Notes under the pieces: model-generated
The model's database searches: none
Told to the model about the DNA's origin: nothing
What the model saw: the letters and a program-made list of their open reading frames with translations, nothing else
Program-made: the position numbers and the translations under genes
Shown here: one piece after another, positions 26,002-34,397 of the stretch
How positions within the stretch are numbered: position 1 is the first letter of the stretch
How the letters are laid out: every line of letters begins with the position of its first letter
Assembly (NCBI RefSeq): GCF_006540085.1
Contig: NZ_BJOG01000004.1
Span: 372,001 to 436,000 of the forward strand
Origin: Microbacterium oxydans
Lineage (GTDB): Bacteria; Actinomycetota; Actinomycetes; Actinomycetales; Microbacteriaceae
Direction: 5' to 3'
DNA length: 64,000 nt

Positions 26002-27189
26002 GTGAAGATCGCAGTGCTCTCCCGCGCGCCGCAGGCGTACTCCACCCAGCGTCTGCGTGCAGCCGCGCTCCAACGAGGGCACAACGTCAAGGTGCTCAAC
26101 ACGCTGCGCTTCGCCATCGACCTCACGGCCGATGAACCGGACCTGCATTACCGCGGACGACAGCTCAGCGACTACGACGCGATCCTCCCTCGCATCGGGA
26201 ACTCGATCACCTACTTCGGCACGGCCGTCGTGCGTCAGTTCGAGCAGATGGACGTCTACACGCCGAACACCGCCAACGGCATCTCGAGCGCCCGTGACAA
26301 GCTCCGCGCGAATCAGATCCTCTCGCGCCACAACATCGCGATGCCGCCGACGGCCTTCGTGCGCAACCGCGCGGATGTGCGACCGGCGATCGAACGGGTC
26401 GGCGGAGCCCCGGTCGTCATCAAGCTGCTCGAGGGCACCCAGGGAATCGGGGTGATCCTCGCTCCGCAGGTGAAGGTCGCCGAGGCGATCATCGAGACCC
26501 TGCACTCGACCAAGCAGAACGTGCTGATCCAGAAGTTCATCGCGGAGAGCCGCGGACGCGACATCAGAGCGCTGGTCGTCGGCGACCGCGTCGTCGCCGC
26601 GATGCGACGTTCCGCTGCCGGTGACGAGTTCCGATCGAACGTGCACCGAGGAGGGTCCGTCGAGGCGGTCGAACTCGATCCCGTCTACGAGCGCGCGGCG
26701 GTGCGCTCGGCGCAGATCATGGGCCTGCGGGTCGCGGGTGTCGACATGCTCGAGGGCGAAGACGGTCCGCTGGTCATGGAGGTCAACTCCTCGCCCGGAC
26801 TCCAGGGCATCGAGACCGCGACGAAGCTCGATGTCGCTGGTGCCATCATCGACTACATCGCGGGGCAGGTCGCTTTCCCTGAGATCGACGTGCGCCAGCG
26901 TCTCACGGTCTCGACGGGCTACGGTGTCGCCGAGCTCATGGTGCACGGTGCGGTCGACCTGGTCGGGAAGACGCTGGGCGAGGCGGGACTGTGGGAGCGG
27001 GACATCACGGTCCTCACGCTGCACCGCGGCGTCAGCGTGATCCCGAATCCCCGCAAGCACGTCGTGCTCGAAGCCGACGACCGGCTGTTCTGCTTCGGCA
27101 AGCTCGACGAGATGCGATCGATGGTCCCGGAACGTCGGCGTCGTCGGGCGAAAGTCCGTCGTCTGCCTCGGCAGCCGCTCTCCGAGTGA
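26002..27189 (+). CDS. rimK: RimK-family glutamate ligase with C-terminal TrkA_C-like domain
   Basis: A 395-aa protein. Residues 1-295 are RimK: an N-terminal preATP-grasp domain, then ATP-grasp segments GAPVVIKLLEGTQGIGVIL, QKFIAESRGRDIRALVVGD and MEVNSSPGLQGIE. RimK adds glutamate residues to the C-terminus of ribosomal protein S6. Residues about 305-385 are extra compared with the usual 300 aa and resemble a TrkA_C/RCK_C domain (DLVGKTLGEAGLWERDITVLTLHRG, then VLEADDRLFCFGKLDEM). Such domains bind nucleotides or small ligands in transporters, so they may sense a metabolite here. GTG start at 26002. Confidence 0.9.
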   Translation: MKIAVLSRAPQAYSTQRLRAAALQRGHNVKVLNTLRFAIDLTADEPDLHYRGRQLSDYDAILPRIGNSITYFGTAVVRQFEQMDVYTPNTANGISSARDKLRANQILSRHNIAMPPTAFVRNRADVRPAIERVGGAPVVIKLLEGTQGIGVILAPQVKVAEAIIETLHSTKQNVLIQKFIAESRGRDIRALVVGDRVVAAMRRSAAGDEFRSNVHRGGSVEAVELDPVYERAAVRSAQIMGLRVAGVDMLEGEDGPLVMEVNSSPGLQGIETATKLDVAGAIIDYIAGQVAFPEIDVRQRLTVSTGYGVAELMVHGAVDLVGKTLGEAGLWERDITVLTLHRGVSVIPNPRKHVVLEADDRLFCFGKLDEMRSMVPERRRRRAKVRRLPRQPLSE

Positions 27190-27194
27190 ACGAG

Positions 27195-27232
27195 AGAGCG
27201 CGGCCGTCCTCGAAGGAGGACGGCCGCGCTCT
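27195..27232. terminator. Bidirectional hairpin after rimK
   Basis: A perfect 16-bp stem (arm AGAGCGCGGCCGTCCT) with a CGAAGG loop, between the convergent rimK and DUF4191 genes, without a U-run. Confidence 0.85.
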
Positions 27233-27253
27233 TGAGTCGTGCGGTGCGTGCGA

Positions 27254-27964
27254 TCAGCGCGGACGCTGAGAGCGCACCTTCGTCGGGTCGATGCCCTTCG
27301 GGATCGGCAGCGAGGAAAGCGACTGCGACACCGAGTCGACGCGACGGATGACCGCGGCCATCGTCGCCTTGTCGATCGCCTTGGGGAGCTTCTTGATCGT
27401 CTTCGAGAGGTCGGCGATCGCGACTTCGTCGTCACCGTGTCCGACGTACAGAACGGTGATCGGGACGCCGTGCGCGACGCGCTGGGCCTTGCTGCGCTCC
27501 TCGTTCACGAGACGGGTCAGTCGTCCGCGTGCGCCTTCGCCGACGATGACGATGCCGCCGCGGCCGATGGTGCGGTAGACAGCTTCCTGCGTCTTCGGGT
27601 TGATGCCGACGGGAGTCTCCGAGGCCTGCCAACTGCGACCAAGGCTGGTGCTCAGCACGTGGCCGGTCGCACCGGGCATGCCGTCGATCTTGCTGTACAT
27701 GGCAGAGGTCGAGAGCCGCGTCATCAGGAACAGGGCGCCGAGGATGCCGAGCATCAGACCCGTGATGCCCCACAGGACGAGCGTCCATACCTGGAAGGGA
27801 GGGATCAGATAACCCGCGACGAGCCCGAGCAGGACGCCGCCGATGAGGATCGCAGCCTGTGCCCACGGCAGCCAGGAGTAGGCCTCACGTGTGAACCGGA
27901 AGAGGGACTTGATCTGGGAGAAGAACCCAGGACGCTTTTCGGGTTCAGGAGCACGCTTTGCCAT
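27254..27964 (-). CDS. DUF4191 family membrane protein
   Basis: A 236-aa protein. A basic N-terminus (MAKRAPEPEKRPGFFSQIK) is followed by two membrane segments near residues 37-55 and 60-80 and a soluble C-terminal domain with GRGGIVIVGEGARGRLTRLVNEE. The function is unknown; the family is restricted to actinobacteria and lies near glnA and lipA-like genes in mycobacteria. The ATG at 27964 is preceded by TAGGCT at 7 nt, a leaderless arrangement that rules out the longer frame. Confidence 0.88.
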   Translation of the reverse strand: MAKRAPEPEKRPGFFSQIKSLFRFTREAYSWLPWAQAAILIGGVLLGLVAGYLIPPFQVWTLVLWGITGLMLGILGALFLMTRLSTSAMYSKIDGMPGATGHVLSTSLGRSWQASETPVGINPKTQEAVYRTIGRGGIVIVGEGARGRLTRLVNEERSKAQRVAHGVPITVLYVGHGDDEVAIADLSKTIKKLPKAIDKATMAAVIRRVDSVSQSLSSLPIPKGIDPTKVRSQRPR

Positions 27965-27971
27965 GAGCACC

Positions 27972-27977
27972 AGCCTA
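27972..27977 (-). promoter_or_regulatory. -10 box of DUF4191 gene, leaderless type
   Basis: TAGGCT on the minus strand, 7 nt before the ATG. Confidence 0.5.
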
Positions 27978-28126
27978 CCGAGTCTGACGACCTCGTGATG
28001 TCGGCGTTCGCGTGGAGCGGAGCGGCCGGATTCCACTCCTCCTGCACTGCAGAGGCATCAGAGAGGATCCGTCCCGACGCTCCGCCCTGGCGGCTTCCGG
28101 GAGGATCTCCGCGGTGAGATGGAGGA

Positions 28127-29587
28127 ATGGAAGACATCGCGATCGACGACGGTCGAGGAACGCCGCTCGTTCCGCGGGCGCACCGTGTGGTGCGCACCCT
28201 CGATCCCGCGGAGGGGCCCTTCTCGGGCACGCTCGTGACCCACGGCGATGAGGTGGTCGTCAGAGTGGATGTCGCGCGCCTCGGCGGATGGGCGGGATGG
28301 CGCTACTCGGGGACGGAACACATCGCCGCTCCCATCGACGTCAGCCGGCGCCGGGATGGTCACGACGCGTTGCTCCCGTGGTGCACGGATCGGGTGCGCG
28401 GATACCTGGGCCGTCGAGAGGCAGCGGGATCGGGCATCACTGCGGGGGAGATCAGCACTCTCGTCGTCAGCCTCCTTCGTGGACTCGACGAGTTGGGAGA
28501 AGGGATCGATGGGGTGCACACGGGCACGTGGTGGCTCACCGACGGTGGGCGGCCTGTCTTCGTCATCGGGGAGGGCGCCGATGTCAGGGCCGGTGTGGTG
28601 GAGCTCGTCGAGCTTCTCGGCGATCAGACCGCGGACAAGGTGGTCCGTCGCGCCCTGTCGGGCATCGGAGAGGGGCTGCACAAGACTCTCGCTCAGCCGC
28701 GTCTGCCTCGCAAGCTCACGGAGGCATGGGAGACCATGGTGCTCGACGTCGCTGCGCCGCAGCCTCTCCGGCGCGAGTTCCACACCCCGGAGCGGGCTCG
28801 GGATGTCGCTCGGGCGGTCGGTCCCCGCGTCGCCGTGGCTCGGGAGAGAGCGCCGCTCCTGCGCGCGGACCGGGTCCGCCATCGGGACGCGGGTCGCACC
28901 CGCGCCATCAGCGCGATCGTCGACGTGGTGCAGAAGGCGATCATCGAGCTGCGCGCGCGCTCGGAGAGAGGGGCGCAACATCCTCACCGACGATCCACAC
29001 GGCCGAGGAGGGGACGCGAGCGATCGACGGCTCGTTCGAAGGTCCGTCTGCGTTCCCTTGCCATCGCGGGAGGCGCCGCAGCGGCTGTGCTGGTGGGAGG
29101 ACTGCTCCTTCCCGGTGGTGAGTCGGAGACAAGCGCCCGTGGCGCGCCCGGCAACACGGACACACCGGCGCCGGCATCCTCCGGGGAGGCGTCCGACGTC
29201 CCGACGCCCCGTGCGACGGATGTTGCGGAGAGCGAGGCCACGCAGCCGAGGTCTGCTGCGGCCGAAGATCCCGTCGCGGCGCTGTCAGCGCTCCTGCGGA
29301 TCATCGCGCAGTGCAGCGCCGATGGAGACGGCGCGTGTCAGAGCGCCGTGGCCGGGAATGCGGAGGGGATCGTCGATGCGCTCAGCGCGAAGCCCCGCGT
29401 TCCGACGGCACCCGAGCTGGTCGATGCCTACGGCGACGTGGCGGTCATGCGATTGCGTGCGATCCCCGAGAGCGATGCGGGGATGGCCGACGCCGCGTCC
29501 TCGGACGAGACTATCGTCGTCCTTTTCCGCACAGACGAGAAATGGCTGATCCGCGACGTCTATGACGTCGCGGATCAGCCAGGATGA
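28127..29587 (+). CDS. Single-pass membrane protein with pseudokinase-like N-terminal domain
   Basis: A 486-aa protein I cannot assign to a named family. Residues 1-215 are compatible with a degenerate protein-kinase fold: LLPWCTDRVRGYLGRR resembles a hinge and alpha-D, ITAGEISTLVVSLLRGLDEL resembles alpha-E, and VHTGTWWLTDGGRPVFVIGEG occupies the catalytic-loop/DFG position with no catalytic residues. Residues 220-305 are Arg-rich. One membrane segment follows at about 310-330 (LAIAGGAAAAVLVGGLLLPGG). An Ala/Ser/Thr/Glu-rich linker leads to an extracellular domain (380-486) with two Cys. A TGAGAT box 6 nt before the ATG may serve as a leaderless promoter. The 3' end contains a terminator-like hairpin. 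Confidence 0.6.
   Translation: MEDIAIDDGRGTPLVPRAHRVVRTLDPAEGPFSGTLVTHGDEVVVRVDVARLGGWAGWRYSGTEHIAAPIDVSRRRDGHDALLPWCTDRVRGYLGRREAAGSGITAGEISTLVVSLLRGLDELGEGIDGVHTGTWWLTDGGRPVFVIGEGADVRAGVVELVELLGDQTADKVVRRALSGIGEGLHKTLAQPRLPRKLTEAWETMVLDVAAPQPLRREFHTPERARDVARAVGPRVAVARERAPLLRADRVRHRDAGRTRAISAIVDVVQKAIIELRARSERGAQHPHRRSTRPRRGRERSTARSKVRLRSLAIAGGAAAAVLVGGLLLPGGESETSARGAPGNTDTPAPASSGEASDVPTPRATDVAESEATQPRSAAAEDPVAALSALLRIIAQCSADGDGACQSAVAGNAEGIVDALSAKPRVPTAPELVDAYGDVAVMRLRAIPESDAGMADAASSDETIVVLFRTDEKWLIRDVYDVADQPG
29544..29580. terminator. Hairpin embedded in the 3' end of a coding sequence
   Basis: A perfect 17-bp inverted repeat (arm begins GGCTGATCCGCGACG) with a TAT loop. It lies inside the last 15 codons of the pseudokinase-like gene, 4 nt before its stop, and about 18 bp from the sucB stop on the other strand. 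It probably terminates both genes. No U-run. Confidence 0.8.
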
Positions 29588-29597
29588 CTCGTGTCGG

Positions 29598-31367
29598 TCA
29601 GGCTCCGAGCTGAGCGGCGAACTGCGCAGCCTCGAGGCGGGCCTTCACGGCGCCGAGGAAGCGTGCCGCGTCTGCGCCGTCGATGATCCGGTGGTCGTAG
29701 GACAGCGCGAGGTACACGTAGGACCGGACGGCGATCGCATCCGCGCCGCCCACCTTGACGAGTCCGGGGCGCTTGACGACGGTACCGGTGCCCAGGATCG
29801 CCGACTGCGGGAGGAAGACCACAGGCGTGTCGAACAGCGCGCCGCGGGAGCCCGTGTTGGTCAGCGTGAAAGTTCCGCCGGCCAGCTCGTCGGGCTTCAG
29901 CTTGTTGTCGCGGGTGCGAGCAGCCAGATCGGCGATCTCGTGCGCGATCTGCGCGATGTTCTTCGAGGCGGCGTCGCGCAGCACCGGCGTGAGCAGTCCA
30001 CGCTCGGTGTCGACGGCGATCGAGACGTTCTCGCTGGCCGGGTAGACGATGTTCTCGCCGTCGACCGTCGCGTTCACGATCGGGAACGCCTGCAGCGCTT
30101 CTGCGGTTGCGAGCGCGAAGAACGGCAGGAAGGAGAGCTTGTCACCCGTCTTCTCGAGGAAAGAAGCCTTCACGCTGTCGCGGTAGTCGGCGAGTGCGGT
30201 GACATCGACCTCGACGACCGTGGTCAGCTGGGCCGTCTGCTGCATCGACTCGACGGCACGCTTCGCGAGGACCTTGCGAAGCCGCGACATCGGCTGTGTC
30301 GTGCCGCGCAACGGCGAGACCTCGAGCGGCGCGGGAGCAGCAGGAGCCGCGGCGGCGGGCGCTGCCGCCGCCGTCTCCGCAGCCTTCAGGACATCTTCCT
30401 TGCGGATGCGACCGCCGACACCGGTTCCGGTGACGGAAGCCAGGTCCACTCCCTGCTGGGAGGCCAGACGACGCACGAGCGGTGTGACGTAGAGGTTGTC
30501 GCTCTCGGTCGGGAGCGCGAGCTTCGCCTCGGCTGGCGTCGCAGCGGCGGGAGCCGGAGCAGCCGCAGGAGCCGGAGCGGCGGCAGGAGCCGGAGCGGCG
30601 GCAGGAGCCGGAGCAGCGGGCGCTTCGGCTGCGGGGGCGGGCGCGGGAGCCGCAGGCGCAGCGGGTGCCTCGGCTGCGGGCGCGGGAGCCGGGGTCTCAG
30701 CGGCGGGGGCAGCGCCGGAGCCGACGCGTGCGAGCACGGCGCCGACGGCGACCGTCTCGTCCTCGCCGGCCACGATCTCCTGAACCACACCGGCAACCGG
30801 CGACGGGATCTCGGTGTCGACCTTGTCGGTGGAGATCTCCAGAAGAGCCTCGTCTACGGCGACGCTGTCGCCGACCTGCTTGAGCCACCGGGTGACGGTG
30901 CCCTCGGTGACGCTCTCGCCCAGCTCGGGGAGCACGATGTCGGTGGTGTCGCCCGCGGGTGCGGCAGGAGCGGCCTCTGCGGCGGGCGCCGGTGCTTCTG
31001 CCGACGGTGCGGGAGCAGCCGGAGCGGCGTTCTCCGCAGGTGCGGCCTGCGCGGGGGCAGCCTCGGCGGGTGCGGCCTCGGCTTCAGGTGCCGCGGCTGC
31101 GGGCGCGTCTGCGGCGGGAGCCGCTCCGCTGCCGTCGCCGATGCGCGCGAGGAGCGCGCCGACCTCGACGGTCTCGTCTTCGGCCACGAGGATCTCCTCG
31201 ATCACGCCGCTGACGGGGGAGGGGATCTCGGTGTCGACCTTGTCGGTCGAGATCTCGAGCAGGCCCTCGTCCGCCTGCACGGTGTCTCCCACCTGCTTGA
31301 GCCAGCGGGTGACCGTACCCTCTGTGACGCTCTCGCCGAGAGCGGGGAGGACGACGGATGTGCTCAT
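29598..31367 (-). CDS. sucB: Dihydrolipoyl acyltransferase (E2), two lipoyl domains
   Basis: A 589-aa E2 of the pyruvate/2-oxoglutarate dehydrogenase complexes. Two lipoyl domains carry Lys43 and Lys182, each in [14 protein letters not shown]. They are joined by long Ala-Pro linkers. A peripheral subunit-binding domain near residues 295-330 ([22 protein letters not shown]) is followed by the catalytic domain with the HxxxD-type motif [17 protein letters not shown] at the C-terminus. Actinobacterial genomes usually use one such E2 for both complexes, so AceE is a likely partner. lpd (E3) is directly upstream in the same orientation, with a 67-bp gap. Confidence 0.94.
   Translation of the reverse strand: MSTSVVLPALGESVTEGTVTRWLKQVGDTVQADEGLLEISTDKVDTEIPSPVSGVIEEILVAEDETVEVGALLARIGDGSGAAPAADAPAAAAPEAEAAPAEAAPAQAAPAENAAPAAPAPSAEAPAPAAEAAPAAPAGDTTDIVLPELGESVTEGTVTRWLKQVGDSVAVDEALLEISTDKVDTEIPSPVAGVVQEIVAGEDETVAVGAVLARVGSGAAPAAETPAPAPAAEAPAAPAAPAPAPAAEAPAAPAPAAAPAPAAAPAPAAAPAPAAATPAEAKLALPTESDNLYVTPLVRRLASQQGVDLASVTGTGVGGRIRKEDVLKAAETAAAAPAAAAPAAPAPLEVSPLRGTTQPMSRLRKVLAKRAVESMQQTAQLTTVVEVDVTALADYRDSVKASFLEKTGDKLSFLPFFALATAEALQAFPIVNATVDGENIVYPASENVSIAVDTERGLLTPVLRDAASKNIAQIAHEIADLAARTRDNKLKPDELAGGTFTLTNTGSRGALFDTPVVFLPQSAILGTGTVVKRPGLVKVGGADAIAVRSYVYLALSYDHRIIDGADAARFLGAVKARLEAAQFAAQLGA
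30547..30618. repeat. 18-bp tandem repeat in the sucB linker
   Basis: Four consecutive 18-bp units close to GCAGGAGCCGGAGCGGCG, two of them identical, encode the Ala-Pro-rich linker between the second lipoyl domain and the subunit-binding domain. The unit length is a multiple of three, so copy changes would keep the frame. Confidence 0.8.
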
Positions 31368-31434
31368 GACTGAGTCTCCTTCAAGAAGTTGTATGACGCT
31401 TGTCTAGCTTAGTGACTCGGGCACCGGTTGGTGC

Positions 31435-32808
31435 TCAGAGGGCGTGCAGGGGCTTGCCGGCCAGGGCGAGGAAGGCTTCCCCGAGGGCCTCGCTCTGGGT
31501 CGGGTGGGCGTGGATCAGGGGCGCGATGTCCTCCGGGTGCGCCTCCCAGGCGACGGCGAGCTGTCCTTCCGTGATGAGCTCGCCGACGCGGTCGCCGAGC
31601 AGGTGGACGCCGACGACGGGGCCGTCCTTGAGGCGGACGACCTTCACGAGCCCGCCCGTCCCGATGATCTCGCTCTTGCCATTGCCGGCGAGGTTGTACT
31701 CGTAGGCGATGACCGCGTCGGCACCGTGTGCGGCGACCGCTGCCTCTTCGGTCACCCCGACCGAAGCGACCTCCGGGCTCGAGTACGTGACCTTGGGGAT
31801 CTGCGAGTCGGGGATGTTCACGGGGGACAGCCCCGCGATGCGCTCGGCGACGGCGATGCCCTGTTGGAACCCGCGATGTGCGAGCTGCAGACCGGGCACG
31901 ATGTCTCCGACCGCCCACACGCCAGGGACTCCGGTGCGCAGGTTGTCATCGACGGTCACGAAACCGCGGTCGAGCGTCACGCCAGCCTCCTCGAATCCGA
32001 GGTCGGAGGTGACCGGACCGCGCCCGACGGCCACGAGGAGGTAGTCGGCCGTGAACTCCTTGCCGTCTTCGAGGGTCACGGTGACGGATGTCCCATCCTG
32101 GACCGCACCCTGGAATCGGGTTCCGAGGGAGTACTGGATGCCGCGGCGCCGGAACGCACGCTCCAGACCCTTGCTGAGAGCGATGTCCTCGTTCGGGACG
32201 AGGTGCGGCAGAGCCTCGATGATCGTGACCTCGGAGCCGAACGACCGCCACACGCTCGCGAACTCGACCCCGATCACGCCGCCGCCGAGGATCAGTACGC
32301 GCTCGGGGATCACGTCGAGGGCGAGTGCCTGCTCGCTCGTGAGGATCCGCCCGCCGATCTCCAAGCCGGGAAGCGAGCGGCTGTACGAGCCGGTCGCGAG
32401 CACGACGTCCGTGCCCACGTACACGTCGTCTCCGACGCTGACGCTGTGGTCGGGGTTCAGGCGGCCGAGTCCGCTGACGGTGGTGATCCCACGCGCCTTG
32501 ACCAGCCCCTCCAGTCCCTTGAACTTCTTGGCGACTATGCCTTCGCGGTACGTGCGCACCCCCGCCGGATCGATGCCCTCCAGGCTCGCGGTGACGCCGA
32601 CGGATGCGGCATCGCGCACGTGCTCGGCCACCTCTGCGGCATGCAGCAGCGCTTTGGTCGGTATGCATCCCCGGTGCAGGCAGGTTCCGCCGACCTTGTC
32701 CTTCTCGATCAGCGCGACGGACTTGCCGAGCTCACTCGCGCGCAACGCCGCGGCATAACCGCCGCTGCCGCCGCCCAGGACGACGATGTCGAAGGTGTGG
32801 GTTGTCAT
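31435..32808 (-). CDS. lpd: Dihydrolipoyl dehydrogenase (E3)
   Basis: A 457-aa FAD flavoenzyme that reoxidises the dihydrolipoyl groups of E2 with NAD+. The FAD motif is GGGSGG, the redox-active disulfide is Cys43-Cys48 in GGTCLHRGC, the NAD site is GGGVIGVEFA, and the catalytic pair His435-Glu440 is in AHPTQSE. The start follows the pepA stop by 3 bp. pepA-lpd-sucB form one operon on the minus strand. Confidence 0.96.
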   Translation of the reverse strand: MTTHTFDIVVLGGGSGGYAAALRASELGKSVALIEKDKVGGTCLHRGCIPTKALLHAAEVAEHVRDAASVGVTASLEGIDPAGVRTYREGIVAKKFKGLEGLVKARGITTVSGLGRLNPDHSVSVGDDVYVGTDVVLATGSYSRSLPGLEIGGRILTSEQALALDVIPERVLILGGGVIGVEFASVWRSFGSEVTIIEALPHLVPNEDIALSKGLERAFRRRGIQYSLGTRFQGAVQDGTSVTVTLEDGKEFTADYLLVAVGRGPVTSDLGFEEAGVTLDRGFVTVDDNLRTGVPGVWAVGDIVPGLQLAHRGFQQGIAVAERIAGLSPVNIPDSQIPKVTYSSPEVASVGVTEEAAVAAHGADAVIAYEYNLAGNGKSEIIGTGGLVKVVRLKDGPVVGVHLLGDRVGELITEGQLAVAWEAHPEDIAPLIHAHPTQSEALGEAFLALAGKPLHAL

Positions 32809-32811
32809 AGG

Positions 32812-34284
32812 TCATGCCTCCGTGTGGGATGCTGCGGCGAAGGCGACGATCGATCGGACCATCGCCCCCGTTGGGCCCTTCTCGGTGAAGCCGTACGGGG
32901 CGCCGGCGTGTTCGCCGGATCCCGCGATGTCGAGGTGCACCCACGGGATGCGCGGGGCGTCCTCGGCGTCAGAGGTGCGACCGACGAAGCGGCGCAGGAA
33001 CAGGCCTGCGTAGGACGCACCGCCCATCCTGTCGCCCATGTTCGCGTTCTGCAGGTCGGCGATGGGGGACTCGAGCGACTCCTCCATGTAGTCCGGCAGC
33101 GGCATGTGCCACGCCGGCTCGTCGACCTGAGCGGTCGCCGACATGAACGAGGAAACAGTGTCGACGTCGCCGAAGACGCCGGTGTGCCGGTGGCCCAGTG
33201 CGGCGACGATGGCGCCGGTGAGAGTCGCCACATCGATGATGACGTCCGGGTTCTCACGGCTCGCGGCGACGAGACCGTCGGCGAGCACGAGTCGCCCCTC
33301 GGCGTCGGTGTTCTGGACCTCGACGGTGGTCCCGTCGAGGATGCGGATGACATCGCCAGGGCGCAGCGCGCGCCCCGACGGCATGTTGTCGGTGATGCAC
33401 AGCCACGCGGTCACGCGGACCGGGAGGCCCAGTGTGGCGATGGCGCGGATCGCGGCGAGAGAGGTCGCCGCGCCGGCCATGTCGAACTTCATGCCGACCA
33501 TCGAGGCAGCCGGCTTCAGGGAAAGGCCACCGGTGTCGAACGTGATGCCCTTGCCGACCAGGGCGATGTGCCGTGAGGCGTCGGCGGGGGAGTAGTCGAG
33601 ACGGACGAGACGCGGAGGGCGATCCGACCCCTGACCGACGCCGAGGATGCCGCCGAAGCCCTGCTCGGCAAGAGCCTTCTCGTCGAGGATCTCGACCGTG
33701 ACGTCGAGGTCGGCCACGCTGTCGGCGGCGCTCTGCGCGAGCTGTGCCGGACTCTGCCACTCTGCGGGCACGTTCACGAGATCCTTGATGAGCGCTACCG
33801 CGTCTCCCAGGACCTGTGCGTATTCGACGTCGTCGTCGTCGACCGCGGCATGGAGCGTGATCGACGTGGCGCGCCCCTTGCCCTTCTCCGTGCGGTAGCC
33901 GTCGAACTTGTGCCCGCCGAGCACCGCACCCTCGGCCGCCGCAGCGGCGAACGATTCGAGGCCGTCGGCGAGAGCCACCGCGACGTGCTCGAAGCCGGTG
34001 AGCGTACGCAGCGCCGTACCTGCCGCGTTGCGCACGGCAGCAGCGTCCGGCGAGCTGCCGACGCCGACCACCGCGAACGGCGAAGACGTCACCTCGGGGA
34101 CGAACACGCGGGTGAACGATCCGACCGAACCGGTGAATCCGACGCCGGCCAGCGCATCGGCGAGTCCGGGGTAGCCGGCCAGTGACTCCGCCGAATCGGG
34201 GAGAGCGGCGACGATGAGCACTGCGGCATCTGCAGCGCTTCCGGGGAACTGATCGGTGGTGTGCGAGAGCACGGGAAGCGTCAT
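32812..34284 (-). CDS. pepA: Leucyl aminopeptidase (M17)
   Basis: A 490-aa dizinc aminopeptidase removing N-terminal residues. Metal-binding and catalytic motifs are VGKGITFDTGGLSLKP (Lys and Asp), KFDMAGAA and the M17 signature NTDAEGRLVLAD near the C-terminal third. The ATG at 34284 has TAGGAT 6 nt upstream, with GGAGG in the spacer. It heads the pepA-lpd-sucB operon, an arrangement common in actinobacteria. Confidence 0.95.
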   Translation of the reverse strand: MTLPVLSHTTDQFPGSAADAAVLIVAALPDSAESLAGYPGLADALAGVGFTGSVGSFTRVFVPEVTSSPFAVVGVGSSPDAAAVRNAAGTALRTLTGFEHVAVALADGLESFAAAAAEGAVLGGHKFDGYRTEKGKGRATSITLHAAVDDDDVEYAQVLGDAVALIKDLVNVPAEWQSPAQLAQSAADSVADLDVTVEILDEKALAEQGFGGILGVGQGSDRPPRLVRLDYSPADASRHIALVGKGITFDTGGLSLKPAASMVGMKFDMAGAATSLAAIRAIATLGLPVRVTAWLCITDNMPSGRALRPGDVIRILDGTTVEVQNTDAEGRLVLADGLVAASRENPDVIIDVATLTGAIVAALGHRHTGVFGDVDTVSSFMSATAQVDEPAWHMPLPDYMEESLESPIADLQNANMGDRMGGASYAGLFLRRFVGRTSDAEDAPRIPWVHLDIAGSGEHAGAPYGFTEKGPTGAMVRSIVAFAAASHTEA

Positions 34285-34290
34285 GCCTCC

Positions 34291-34296
34291 ATCCTA
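34291..34296 (-). promoter_or_regulatory. -10 box of the pepA operon, leaderless type
   Basis: TAGGAT on the minus strand, 6 nt before the ATG of pepA. Confidence 0.45.
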
Positions 34297-34385
34297 GGAT
34301 CTCCGCCACACCATGGTCGTCCGCCCACTCTGCGCGTGTTCGCTCTCAGCATGATGCGCCGCGCCCCCGGGTAGGCGGCTGCTCG

Positions 34386-34391
34386 TAGCAT
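34386..34391 (+). promoter_or_regulatory. -10 box, leaderless type
   Basis: TAGCAT, then 6 nt, then the ATG of the PAC2 gene at 34398. Confidence 0.45.
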
Positions 34392-34397
34392 GGACAC

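Noticed and set aside
30500..30720. A CRISPR-like or mobile repeat in the sucB linker
   Set aside because: The 18-bp units are adjacent without spacers and encode the Ala-Pro linker in frame.
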